The notes under the pieces: generated by a model
Told to the model about the DNA's origin: nothing
The model's input: only the letters and a program-made list of their open reading frames with translations
The model's database searches: none
Part shown: positions 46,543 to 54,604 of the stretch, one piece after another
Layout: every line of letters starts with the position of its first letter
How positions within the stretch are numbered: the first letter of the stretch is position 1
Origin: Desulfobacteraceae bacterium
Lineage (GTDB): Bacteria > Desulfobacterota > Desulfobacteria > Desulfobacterales > Desulfosalsimonadaceae
DNA length: 64,000 bases
NCBI GenBank assembly: GCA_011389935.1
Contig: JAABTJ010000004.1
Span: 1-64,000 of the forward strand
Direction: 5' to 3'
Position numbers and translations under genes: made by a program

Positions 46543-48012
46543 ATGACCTTCAGGACAAACTATACAGTCAATAAAACCACCCGTTTCAGGCTTCTTTCCG
46601 AAGACCAGAAAGCGCGCATTTACCGCGGGGTGATCAAGACATTAAACGATACGGGCGCCAACGTGTTCCACGATGAGGTCCGGGAAATACTGGGGAAAAA
46701 CGGCTGCAAGGTGGATGGCAAGCGGGTGCGCATACCACCGGAAGTGGTAAGAGACGCCCTGGCGTCCCTCCCCCCGACGACAACGCTTTACAGCTGGGAC
46801 GGCAACGAGGAAATGTGCTACGTAGAGCCCGGCCGCAGCTATTTCGGCCCCGGCCCCACGCCGCCCAACTTCAATGATCCGGATACGCTGGAACGCCGGC
46901 CGTACATCCGGAAGGACGCCACCACCGTGGCGCGGGTATGCGACGCGCTGCCCAACATCGGCTACGTGCAGTCGCTGGGCTCCATCAGCGACGTGACCAA
47001 CGGCCTTGCGGATGTCTACGAGTTTGCGGACATGATCCAGAATACCCGCAAGATCATCATGAACTGGGCTTTCAGCGAGGAAAACGTGGCGGACGAACAT
47101 CGCATCGGCATCGTCATGGCCGGGGGCGAAGAGGCGTTTAAGCAGCGGCCGAACTTTATCCATTACAGCGAGCCCATATCTCCCCTGACAAGCGACGTGG
47201 ATGCCATCGGGAAGTGCCTGTACTGCGCAAAACACCGGATACCCCAGGTGTATACCCCGTGCTGCATCGGCGGCGCCACCGTGCCGGCGACCCATGCCGG
47301 GCAGATCATCGTGGCCATGTCCGAGTCCATGGTGGGTGTGGTCCTTTCCCAGATCGTCAATCCGGGAACCTGTATCATCATCGGCGGGGTCCAGTCGATT
47401 CTCGACATGCGCCGCACCATTTATTCCTACGGCGCACCGGAGCTGGGCATCATGAGCGCGGCCTTTACGGAAATGCTCAATTACGTCGGGCTCCCCATGT
47501 ACTCAACGTCCGGATGCACCGACACCAAAAAGATGGAGCTGCAAAGCGGCATCGAGGCGGCCTTCTCCATTCACATGGCCATGCTTTCCGGCGCCAATTT
47601 CGTTCATGACAACGGGTACACCGAATCCGGCATCACCGGGGATATCTTCCAGACGGTCATGGATGACGAGATCATCGGCATGAGCCGCCTGATCGCCGGC
47701 GGCGTCGAGGTCAACGAGGAGACCCTTGCCGTGGAAGAAATCTGCAACATCGGCCCCGGCGGCCATTACCTCTACGAAGACCATACCATGAAATGGTTCC
47801 GCCATCACTGGCAGCCGACGCTTATGGACCGGAATTCCTACGAGGACTGGGACGCCCAGGGGCGGCTCACCATGAAAGATCGTATCGTAAAGAAAACCCG
47901 CGATATCATAGAGAATTACGAAGGGCCGGCCTCCAGGGTGCCGGAAGATGCAAAAAAGGATATCCAGAAGATCCTGGACAAAGCCGAGGAGCGGGTCCGG
48001 TCGCAATCGTAA
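46543..48012 (+). CDS. MttB-superfamily methyltransferase 2 (non-pyrrolysine)
   Basis: A 489-aa paralogue of the preceding gene: VFHDEVREILGKNGCKVDGKRV, YFGPGPTPPNFNDPDTLERR, EPISPLTSDVDAIGKC, TPCCIGGATVPATHAGQI and IGPGGHYLYEDHTMKWF align with the same blocks. It has no amber codon. Two diverged copies beside one corrinoid protein suggest two substrates or a heteromeric enzyme (inference). A strong terminator follows, so the transcript from the 43-kb promoter may end here. Confidence 0.92.
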   Translation: MTFRTNYTVNKTTRFRLLSEDQKARIYRGVIKTLNDTGANVFHDEVREILGKNGCKVDGKRVRIPPEVVRDALASLPPTTTLYSWDGNEEMCYVEPGRSYFGPGPTPPNFNDPDTLERRPYIRKDATTVARVCDALPNIGYVQSLGSISDVTNGLADVYEFADMIQNTRKIIMNWAFSEENVADEHRIGIVMAGGEEAFKQRPNFIHYSEPISPLTSDVDAIGKCLYCAKHRIPQVYTPCCIGGATVPATHAGQIIVAMSESMVGVVLSQIVNPGTCIIIGGVQSILDMRRTIYSYGAPELGIMSAAFTEMLNYVGLPMYSTSGCTDTKKMELQSGIEAAFSIHMAMLSGANFVHDNGYTESGITGDIFQTVMDDEIIGMSRLIAGGVEVNEETLAVEEICNIGPGGHYLYEDHTMKWFRHHWQPTLMDRNSYEDWDAQGRLTMKDRIVKKTRDIIENYEGPASRVPEDAKKDIQKILDKAEERVRSQS

Positions 48013-48040
48013 CCCTGAATTCCAATGATGCCAATGCAAT

Positions 48041-48082
48041 AAAAAGCCCGCGGGTGTTTGCTGCCCCACTTGCGGGCTTTTT
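48041..48082 (+). terminator. Terminator after mttB-like gene 2
   Basis: Perfect 11-bp arms AAAAAGCCCGC (48041-48051) and GCGGGCTTTTT (48072-48082) with a 20-base loop, 28 bases after the stop codon. It splits the methyl cluster into two transcription units. Confidence 0.88.
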
Positions 48083-48090
48083 AGGCATTG

Positions 48091-48216
48091 ATGGCGTCGT
48101 TAAACGTTCCATATACTGCGTTGTAGCAATTTTTCATCCGCTCAACATACGACATGTATGCCTTCGCGTATGAAAAAATTGCTACGCCTTGTATATGGAA
48201 CGTTTACCGTAGCCAT
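48091..48216. repeat. Dispersed palindromic element, copy 3
   Basis: The 47-base arms 48091-48137 and 48170-48216 are near-perfect inverse copies (ATGGCGTCGTTAAACGTTCC at the left end; GGAACGTTTACCGTAGCCAT at the right) around a central CGACATGTATG region. The layout, length and the ATATNCTGCGTT-like core match copies 1 and 2, with a more diverged sequence. Confidence 0.82.
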
Positions 48217-48277
48217 CCGTTACTGATCTTGTGACTTTTAGGAGTACATCAAGCATTGAAAGGCGGTTTTACTTTTC

Positions 48278-50332
48278 ATGAAAACAGAAAAACGTTTTGC
48301 GCCCCGCACAATCCACCATGACGATCGACGCGGAAAAGAGCGTACCGATTATGTCGTCGGCATTGATACGGGGGGGACGTATACGGACGGCGTATTGATG
48401 GATTACCGTTCCCGGCAGGTCCTTGCCTCCGGTAAGACGCTGACCACACGGGAGGACTTGTCGATCGGGGTTGTCGAGGTGCTGAAAAGCCTCAATATCA
48501 GAAACCCGGCCCGGGTGAAGCTGGTCGGCATATCGAGCACCCTGGCCACCAATTCCATCGCCGAGGGCAAGGCCCGCGATGTGGGCCTGATTTTGATCGG
48601 TTACGACCGGAGCCTCGTGGAATCTTTTGGATTGCAGGAGAAATTTTCAGCGGCCTGCCACGATTTTTTTGCCGGCGGTCATACGTCGCAGGGAGAGGAG
48701 CAGGCGCCCCCGGATCTCGAGGGGATCAAGGCGTGGGTTCTGGAAAACAAGGAACGCGTCGATGCCTTTGCCATATCGAGCTACTTCAGTCCGCTGGATC
48801 CTTCCCATGAGGAGGCCGCTTTCGAGCAGGTGCGAAAAGTGTGCGACCTGCCGGTTGTCCTGGGGCATCAGTTGTCCACGAAGCTGGATTCCATCGTGCG
48901 TGCGGCGACGGCGAGCCTGAATGCTTCTTTGGTTGCGGTGATGCAGGAGTTCATCGAAGCGGTCAAGACGGCTCTTGCCGAGCACGATATCAAGGCGCCG
49001 CTCATGATTGTCAAGGGAGACGGATCCTTGATGCCGTACACCGAAGCGGTGAAGAAGCCGGTGGAGACCATTTTATCCGGACCGGCGGCAAGCGCCATCG
49101 GCGGGATGTTTTTTTCCCGCGAGGGAAACGCCCTGATGATCGATGTGGGAGGGACCACAACGGATATCGCTTTTATAAAAGACGGGCAGATTGCCATATC
49201 CGAAGAAGGGGCGCGCGTGGGGCAGATTGAAACGGCCGTGAAGGCGGCCCGCATTCGAACCGCATGCGTGGGCTGCGACAGCCGTATCTCGTTTGACCAG
49301 GGCCCGGTGCCGATCGTCGGCCCGGATCGGGTCGTTCCCTTGTCCCGGCTTGCGTGGCTCCATCCCCGCGTCCATGACGAGATCATGGCCCTGGGCAGGA
49401 AAAAAGGCTACTGGGTACCGGCCGATTTACAGTACTGGATGTTTCCTAAAAGTGTAGACGCGGAAGAACTGGGCATTTCCGACCACAGGACAGTGGGGGT
49501 CGTCAATGCACTGAACCGGGGGCCCGCGAGCATATCATCGCTTATCCGGGAATTGAGCGTTCACCATGCCGTCCAGCTGAACGCGGACGAACTGTTTCGC
49601 CTGGGTCTTATCGAGGAGTCGACACTGACGCCCAGCGATCTCCTGCATGTCAGCGGGAAAATGGATATCTGGGATGTGGAAGCGGCCCGGCAGGCAACGG
49701 CATGCGTTTGCGAGATATACGGCAGGGAGCCCGCAACGTTTGTGGACGAGGTCCTGGATTATATCGTATCCATGATGGTCGAGGAAGCCGTTGTGTTTCT
49801 TGCGGGCCAGACAGAACGGAACGCACGGGATCGGCTGCCGGAAAACGTGGATGGCCGTTGGGGCCGGTGGCTGCTTGAAGAATCCATCAACCGCAAGGAT
49901 TCGTATCTCTCGGTCGAGATCTCCAGCCGGTTTCCCATTATCGGTATCGGGGCGCCGGCAGGCATTTTCATTAAGAAAGTGGCGAAGACGCTTCGGGCGC
50001 CGTTTATTCTGCCAGGTCATGCGCATGTTGCCAATGCGGCGGGCGCCGTGGCCGGTTCCGTGGTCATTGAAAAGGAAGCCATTCTTTATACCCGGGAACG
50101 AGAGGAGAGCCTTTCCTATGTGGTGCAGATCGAGGACGACCGAACGAAATTTGCCGAATATGATGATGCGATGGCTTTTGCGCGTAAAACGGTTTCCGAT
50201 ATGGCCAGGCGGGCGGCTATTGACGCAGGAGCCGCAGATCCTGTGGCGACCCTCAGGGTAAAAACCGAAGGCGCTCTTGAACGCATCCAGGCGCGCGCTG
50301 CAGGAAATCCAGCGCTTTCGAATGGGAAATGA
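48278..50332 (+). CDS. Hydantoinase/oxoprolinase (HyuA) family ASKHA protein
   Basis: The 684-aa protein has the Hydant_A_N opening VVGIDTGGTYTDGVLMDYRS (residues 26-45), VGISSTLATNSIAEGKARDVGLIL, then the second ATPase half with KGDGSLMPYTEAVKKPVETILSGPAASAIGG and IDVGGTTTDIAFIKDG. HyuA proteins bind ATP and act on cyclic amides (N-methylhydantoin, 5-oxoproline), normally with a HyuB partner that is absent here. In corrinoid clusters such genes recur without proven function. Alternatives: an ATP-dependent accessory factor, or hydantoin-ring opening that yields an N-methylated glycine. I favour the accessory role only weakly. Confidence 0.85.
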   Translation: MKTEKRFAPRTIHHDDRRGKERTDYVVGIDTGGTYTDGVLMDYRSRQVLASGKTLTTREDLSIGVVEVLKSLNIRNPARVKLVGISSTLATNSIAEGKARDVGLILIGYDRSLVESFGLQEKFSAACHDFFAGGHTSQGEEQAPPDLEGIKAWVLENKERVDAFAISSYFSPLDPSHEEAAFEQVRKVCDLPVVLGHQLSTKLDSIVRAATASLNASLVAVMQEFIEAVKTALAEHDIKAPLMIVKGDGSLMPYTEAVKKPVETILSGPAASAIGGMFFSREGNALMIDVGGTTTDIAFIKDGQIAISEEGARVGQIETAVKAARIRTACVGCDSRISFDQGPVPIVGPDRVVPLSRLAWLHPRVHDEIMALGRKKGYWVPADLQYWMFPKSVDAEELGISDHRTVGVVNALNRGPASISSLIRELSVHHAVQLNADELFRLGLIEESTLTPSDLLHVSGKMDIWDVEAARQATACVCEIYGREPATFVDEVLDYIVSMMVEEAVVFLAGQTERNARDRLPENVDGRWGRWLLEESINRKDSYLSVEISSRFPIIGIGAPAGIFIKKVAKTLRAPFILPGHAHVANAAGAVAGSVVIEKEAILYTREREESLSYVVQIEDDRTKFAEYDDAMAFARKTVSDMARRAAIDAGAADPVATLRVKTEGALERIQARAAGNPALSNGK

Positions 50333-50368
50333 GCCGGAAACACATATAGCGGAAAGGGAAACAGATTC

Positions 50369-50905
50369 ATGAAACAGGCATACATCATTTCAGCGGTGGG
50401 GCGCAATGTGCCCGGCATTGTGGCAAGGGTTTCCAAGGCCATATATGAATCCAAAGGGAATTTCGAGGATTCCACCATGACAGTGCTGGGCGACCGTTTC
50501 GCGCTCATGGTCCTGGTGACGGCTGCGGATGAAAATATCGCCCGGGACCTGGTCGATGCCTGCGGCCGCCTGGAAACGGACCGGGATCTGGATATCAACC
50601 TTTTCCCGGTGGATGACAAGAGCAGCGACTTCGGACCCGGGGCGTCGGCGCCCAATTATGAAATCCGGGTGAAAGGCGCGGACCGGATGGGGATCGTGTA
50701 CCGTACGTCCCAGCTGCTGGCATCGTTGAACATCAATATTGTCGAGCTGGAGACAAAGCTGGCGACGGCAAAAGACGGCTCCCCTGTGTTTTCAATGCGT
50801 ACGGCGGTGGTGGTCCCGGAAGACGTCGACGGGGAAACGTTGCGAAAGGATCTCAAGCTTTTGGCCGAGGACAATCGGGAAACCATATCCCTGACGCGCA
50901 TATAA
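50369..50905 (+). CDS. Tandem ACT-domain protein (GcvR-like)
   Basis: The 178-aa protein has two ACT domains: residues 3-80 (AYIISAVGRNVPGIVARVSKAIYE) and about 92-175 (YEIRVKGADRMGIVYRTSQLLASLNINIVEL). This is the layout of GcvR-type regulators, which sense glycine or related amino acids without a DNA-binding domain. Within a cluster for N-methylated glycine derivatives a sensor role is attractive, but unproven. It lies 36 bases after the HyuA-like gene. Confidence 0.85.
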   Translation: MKQAYIISAVGRNVPGIVARVSKAIYESKGNFEDSTMTVLGDRFALMVLVTAADENIARDLVDACGRLETDRDLDINLFPVDDKSSDFGPGASAPNYEIRVKGADRMGIVYRTSQLLASLNINIVELETKLATAKDGSPVFSMRTAVVVPEDVDGETLRKDLKLLAEDNRETISLTRI

Positions 50906-50919
50906 TAATCGCATATAAT
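50891..50919 (+). promoter_or_regulatory. Possible promoter for the activator gene; duplicated TATAAT
   Basis: The end of the ACT gene contains a tandem GCATATAATAATC-like repeat giving two perfect TATAAT boxes (50901-50906, 50914-50919). CTGACG (50891-50896) lies 17 bases before the second box and resembles a -35 element. Confidence 0.4.
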
Positions 50920-51027
50920 AATAATGATGCCGGGAAATGCATACAAATGGCCTGTTATCCGATTGCGGGCGCAACGGCATGAAAATCATGGCCGGACAAC
51001 ACTCGTCATGGCGGTGAGATTTTTACA

Positions 51028-52788
51028 ATGCCCAAAATAAAAATATATCCACTGGGAGAAACCCTGCGTGCCCGCAGGGGGGAGACCCTTGCGGACGTGC
51101 TTTACCGGGCGGGCGTAGATATGGACACGCCCTGCAATGGCGATGGAATTTGCGGCAAATGCATCGTATGCATTGAATCCCCGTCAAATGTACGTTCCAC
51201 TCCCCATAAGGACATATCCGAAGAGCAGCATGCGGGCGGTATCCGACTGGCATGCCAGGTGACGCCGAAAACGGACATGACCGTAAGGCTTCTTTCCGGT
51301 TTCACGGAAGAGGAGCACCGGATACTGGAAGGCAGCAAGGACCCCGCGTTTTTTACCTGCGAATCCGGGGAAGAGGGGGATGTTCCGGAAAGGCGGCATT
51401 TGCGCGCCATAGAATATGAAAATCGCATGAATCCGGCGGTGCGCGTTTCCCTTGAATCCGGCCGGTACATGTGCCGGTATGAAGACGGCACCACCGAAGA
51501 AATGAAAGCCTTCCGCCAGGGGAGCACGCCCAAGGGGCTCGCGGTTGACCTGGGGACGACAACCCTTGTGGCCACCTTGGTATCCCTGAAGACCGGCAAA
51601 GAAATGTCCACCACATCGTCTTTGAATCCGCAGATCCGGTACGGTCACGACGTGGTGAGGCGCATCCGGTATGCATCAACGCCAGAGGGGCTGGATGAGC
51701 TGTCAGCGACCATACGGGAAGGGCTTAATCACCTGATCGATGAGATCTGCGAAGATTCGGATGCCGCTCCCGGGGAGATTCTGGATGTGGTCATCGGCGG
51801 GAATACGACCATGCTCCAGATCGCCGCGGGCATCGACCCTGCCCCTTTGGGGGAAGTCCCGTTTACCGTGGGCATCGAAAGCGGCCGGTCGTATCCGGCA
51901 GCAACATTCGGACTGGAAGTGCATCCGGGGGCCAGGGTATACGTACCCCCCGTATTGCATGCCTATGTCGGCGCCGATATCAGTGCGGGGCTTCTGGTCT
52001 GTTCTGATTTTTTCAGCAGTAACGGCAGCACGCTGTTTATCGATGTCGGAACCAACGGCGAGATAGGGGTGAGTGCAAACGGGCGTATGCTGATGTCTTC
52101 GACCGCGGCCGGCCCCGCATTTGAAGGTATGGGCATTTCCAGCGGCATGCGTGCCCGCATCGGGGCCGTGGAAGCCGCGAAAACCAACGGCCGGGATATA
52201 GAGATCTACACCATCGGAAACGTGGCTGCCTCGGGGATCTGCGGCAGCGGAATCATTGATCTGACAGCTGTTCTATTAAAAACCGGGGTGCTCGATTCCT
52301 CCGGCCGCATGAAGCGACCCGACCAGGTGGAAGGACTGTCCGAAAGCGTCGCCGGTCACCTTGAGGAAAAAGAGGGTATGGCCGCTTTCCGCATCAGTGA
52401 CAATGTCTGGTTTACCCAGGAGGACGTCCGCCAGGTGCAGCTTGCAAAAAGCGCCATCCGCGCGGCCATCGATATTCTGCTGGAAGAAGCGGGAATCGGC
52501 CCCGGGATGCTCAAAAGCATCGTGCTGGCGGGCGGATTCGGATACTCGCTGCGGCCGCAAAACCTGGAGGCCATCGGATTCATTCCGCCGGGCACAGCGG
52601 ATAAGGTCTCCTTTGCCGGCAATACCAGCCGGATCGGCTGCGTCCGGATGCTTAAAAATATTCAATACCGCAGGTTCCTGGAGAAAAAAATGAAGCAGGT
52701 CGAACATGTCAGCATCGAAACCCGGCCGGATTTCATGGAAAAATATGTCGAAGAAATGGAGTTTTCTGTAGATGTCGTCAATACCTGA
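51028..52788 (+). CDS. Corrinoid reductive activator (RACE type: 2Fe-2S + ASKHA, DUF4445)
   Basis: The 586-aa protein has an N-terminal plant-type [2Fe-2S] ferredoxin domain with Cys36, Cys42, Cys45 and Cys76 (PCNGDGICGKCIVC...ACQV), a linker, and a C-terminal actin-like ATPase part (AVDLGTTTLVATLVSL at about 170; FIDVGTNGEIGVSANGR; GICGSGIIDLTAVLL; VLAGGFGYSLRPQNLEAIGF). Such proteins use ATP to reduce Co(II) corrinoid back to Co(I) after accidental oxidation. It therefore should repair the carrier protein of this cluster. The last 17 bases overlap the DUF1638 gene. Confidence 0.94.
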   Translation: MPKIKIYPLGETLRARRGETLADVLYRAGVDMDTPCNGDGICGKCIVCIESPSNVRSTPHKDISEEQHAGGIRLACQVTPKTDMTVRLLSGFTEEEHRILEGSKDPAFFTCESGEEGDVPERRHLRAIEYENRMNPAVRVSLESGRYMCRYEDGTTEEMKAFRQGSTPKGLAVDLGTTTLVATLVSLKTGKEMSTTSSLNPQIRYGHDVVRRIRYASTPEGLDELSATIREGLNHLIDEICEDSDAAPGEILDVVIGGNTTMLQIAAGIDPAPLGEVPFTVGIESGRSYPAATFGLEVHPGARVYVPPVLHAYVGADISAGLLVCSDFFSSNGSTLFIDVGTNGEIGVSANGRMLMSSTAAGPAFEGMGISSGMRARIGAVEAAKTNGRDIEIYTIGNVAASGICGSGIIDLTAVLLKTGVLDSSGRMKRPDQVEGLSESVAGHLEEKEGMAAFRISDNVWFTQEDVRQVQLAKSAIRAAIDILLEEAGIGPGMLKSIVLAGGFGYSLRPQNLEAIGFIPPGTADKVSFAGNTSRIGCVRMLKNIQYRRFLEKKMKQVEHVSIETRPDFMEKYVEEMEFSVDVVNT

Positions 52789-53491
52789 GACCCTTAATGA
52801 ACAATACGGCCTGGACCGGGATCACCCCCGGGTGGTGATCGCCTGCAGGGTGATGAAAACGGAAATCGATGCGCTTCTGCCGGCAGATGCGCCCATAGAG
52901 GTTCATTACCTGGATCAGAACCTGCACCGGACCCCGGAGAAAATGCGTTTTATGATCGAGGAGAAAATTGCCGAAGTCGCCGATTATGCCGCCCATATCG
53001 TTTTGGGATACGGTTTGTGTTCCAACGGCGTTGTGGGGACACGGGCGGTCAAACAGGAAATCTGTATTCCCCGGGTGCACGACTGCATCGCGCTGATGCT
53101 GGGGTCGAGGCAGGCATACCATGACGCATTCAGTGCGCGTGCCGGCACCTATTACCTGACCGCCGGTTGGGTGGCGGAACAAAAAGATCCCATAGGAACG
53201 CTCGAAAACGAGTACGTCCCTAAAATGGGGAGGGAAGATGCGGAATGGGGACTGCGGGAGGAGCTCAAGCACTACACCCATATCGTTCTGATCGGCAGCC
53301 GTGGCGGGGACATGGAGGAATTGAGAAAAAGGGCAATCGCGAATGCCGATTTTCTCGGTATGAAATACGCGGAGGTCGACGGTTCGGAGCGGTACTTCCG
53401 TAAAATCCTGTTCGGCCCGTATGATCCGGCGGATTTTGTTTGCGTGCCGCCCGGTGAAAAAATTCCGCAGAAACCGTTTCTGCAGGGATAA
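52772..53491 (+). CDS. DUF1638 family protein
   Basis: The 239-aa protein has VVIACRVMKTEIDALLP, VLGYGLCSNGVVGT and HDCIALMLGSRQAYHDAF, the conserved core of DUF1638. Cys and His in these blocks might bind a metal or cofactor. The family is a regular companion of corrinoid methyltransferase clusters with unknown function. The start overlaps the activator gene by 17 bases, so the two are coupled. Confidence 0.88.
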   Translation: MSSIPETLNEQYGLDRDHPRVVIACRVMKTEIDALLPADAPIEVHYLDQNLHRTPEKMRFMIEEKIAEVADYAAHIVLGYGLCSNGVVGTRAVKQEICIPRVHDCIALMLGSRQAYHDAFSARAGTYYLTAGWVAEQKDPIGTLENEYVPKMGREDAEWGLREELKHYTHIVLIGSRGGDMEELRKRAIANADFLGMKYAEVDGSERYFRKILFGPYDPADFVCVPPGEKIPQKPFLQG

Positions 53492-53503
53492 AAACATAAA
53501 TCG

Positions 53504-53533
53504 CCTGTTTTGGCCGGAAATCCTGAAAACAGG
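53504..53533 (+). promoter_or_regulatory. Stem-loop before the MtrH-like gene
   Basis: Perfect 8-bp arms CCTGTTTT (53504-53511) and AAAACAGG (53526-53533) around a 14-base loop in the 89-base gap after DUF1638. It is not followed by a clear T-run. It may be an mRNA-stability or partial termination structure. Confidence 0.45.
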
Positions 53534-53580
53534 GGTAAATAAAAATTGCGATTCACTTTAATCGAAAAGGAGTGTGTATC

Positions 53581-54381
53581 ATGCTGGTTGTTGGCGAACT
53601 CATCAATTCAAGCAGGAAAGCGGTAAAAGCGGCCATCGAGGCTGAAAATATCACTGAAATACAGAAACTTGCAAAGGACCAGCAAGACAATGGTGCGGAT
53701 TATATTGATATCAATGCTGGAACCTTTGTGGGAAAAGAAGCCGGGTATATGAAGTGGCTGGTACAGTCGGTCCAGGAAGTCGTTGAGGCGCCCTGCTGCA
53801 TCGACAGCCCGGATCCGAAAGTGATCGAGGCGGTGCTGCCGCTGCACAAGGGCATCCCCATGATCAATTCCATCTCCCTGGAAAAGGAGCGGTATGATGC
53901 ACTTCTCCCGGTTGTTTCCGGGGCCGACTGCAAAGTGATCGCCCTTTGCATGAGCGATTCGGGGATGCCGGAGACGAAGGACGACCGGCTTTCCATCGCC
54001 TCGGATTTGATCAATAAGCTTGTCAAAAACAACGTCCCCCTGGAAAATATCTACGTGGATCCGCTGGTTCAGCCGATTTCGACAAATGACGCCTACGGAA
54101 GGGAGTTTCTGGGCGCCATTAATGCGATTATGACCGAATTTCCGGGCGTTCATACCATTTGCGGGCTGTCCAATATCTCATACGGTCTTCCGGAGCGCAA
54201 ACTTCTCAACCAGACCTTTATGGTCATGGCCATCGGCAGTGGGCTTGACGGCGCCATTATCAATCCCCTTGACCGGCGGATGATGGCCAATATCCATGCT
54301 GCGGAAACCCTTGCCGGGAGGGATGAATACTGCTCCAACTACCTCACGGCATACAGGGACGGGCGGCTTGTGGTCGACTAA
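53581..54381 (+). CDS. Methyl-THF:corrinoid methyltransferase (MtrH/AcsE/MtgA-like)
   Basis: The 266-aa pterin-binding TIM barrel has GELINSSRKAV, NGADYIDINAGTF (folate-binding Asp), PMINSISLEKERYD, and the C-terminal ICGLSNISYGLPERK, the motifs of AcsE- and MtgA-type enzymes. It moves methyl between the corrinoid carrier and tetrahydrofolate. Product methyl-THF can be oxidised by MetF. The ATG at 53581 has AAAGGAG 8 bases upstream. Confidence 0.94.
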   Translation: MLVVGELINSSRKAVKAAIEAENITEIQKLAKDQQDNGADYIDINAGTFVGKEAGYMKWLVQSVQEVVEAPCCIDSPDPKVIEAVLPLHKGIPMINSISLEKERYDALLPVVSGADCKVIALCMSDSGMPETKDDRLSIASDLINKLVKNNVPLENIYVDPLVQPISTNDAYGREFLGAINAIMTEFPGVHTICGLSNISYGLPERKLLNQTFMVMAIGSGLDGAIINPLDRRMMANIHAAETLAGRDEYCSNYLTAYRDGRLVVD

Positions 54382-54604
54382 GCCGGATTGAAATGCGATT
54401 TTTTCGAAATAACATATAATAGCGCCGGAACGAAAACCCGGAGCATTCCTTCGAAACAAGCAGGGGCAATTTCCCGGCGGGATCCGCCGATCAATGCGCT
54501 TGCATTTTGCGGATTGCCATGGGGCCCTGGCCCGAAGACAAAAGCCTTGCATCGGCGGGGAAAGCCGTTTTCGTTCACGTGCGCCAGAAGCGGAGGATGA
54601 AACA

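Noticed and set aside
44989-48012. Pyrrolysine-type trimethylamine methyltransferases
   Set aside because: Both frames run uninterrupted at normal MttB length with no in-frame TAG, so they are non-pyrrolysine homologues.
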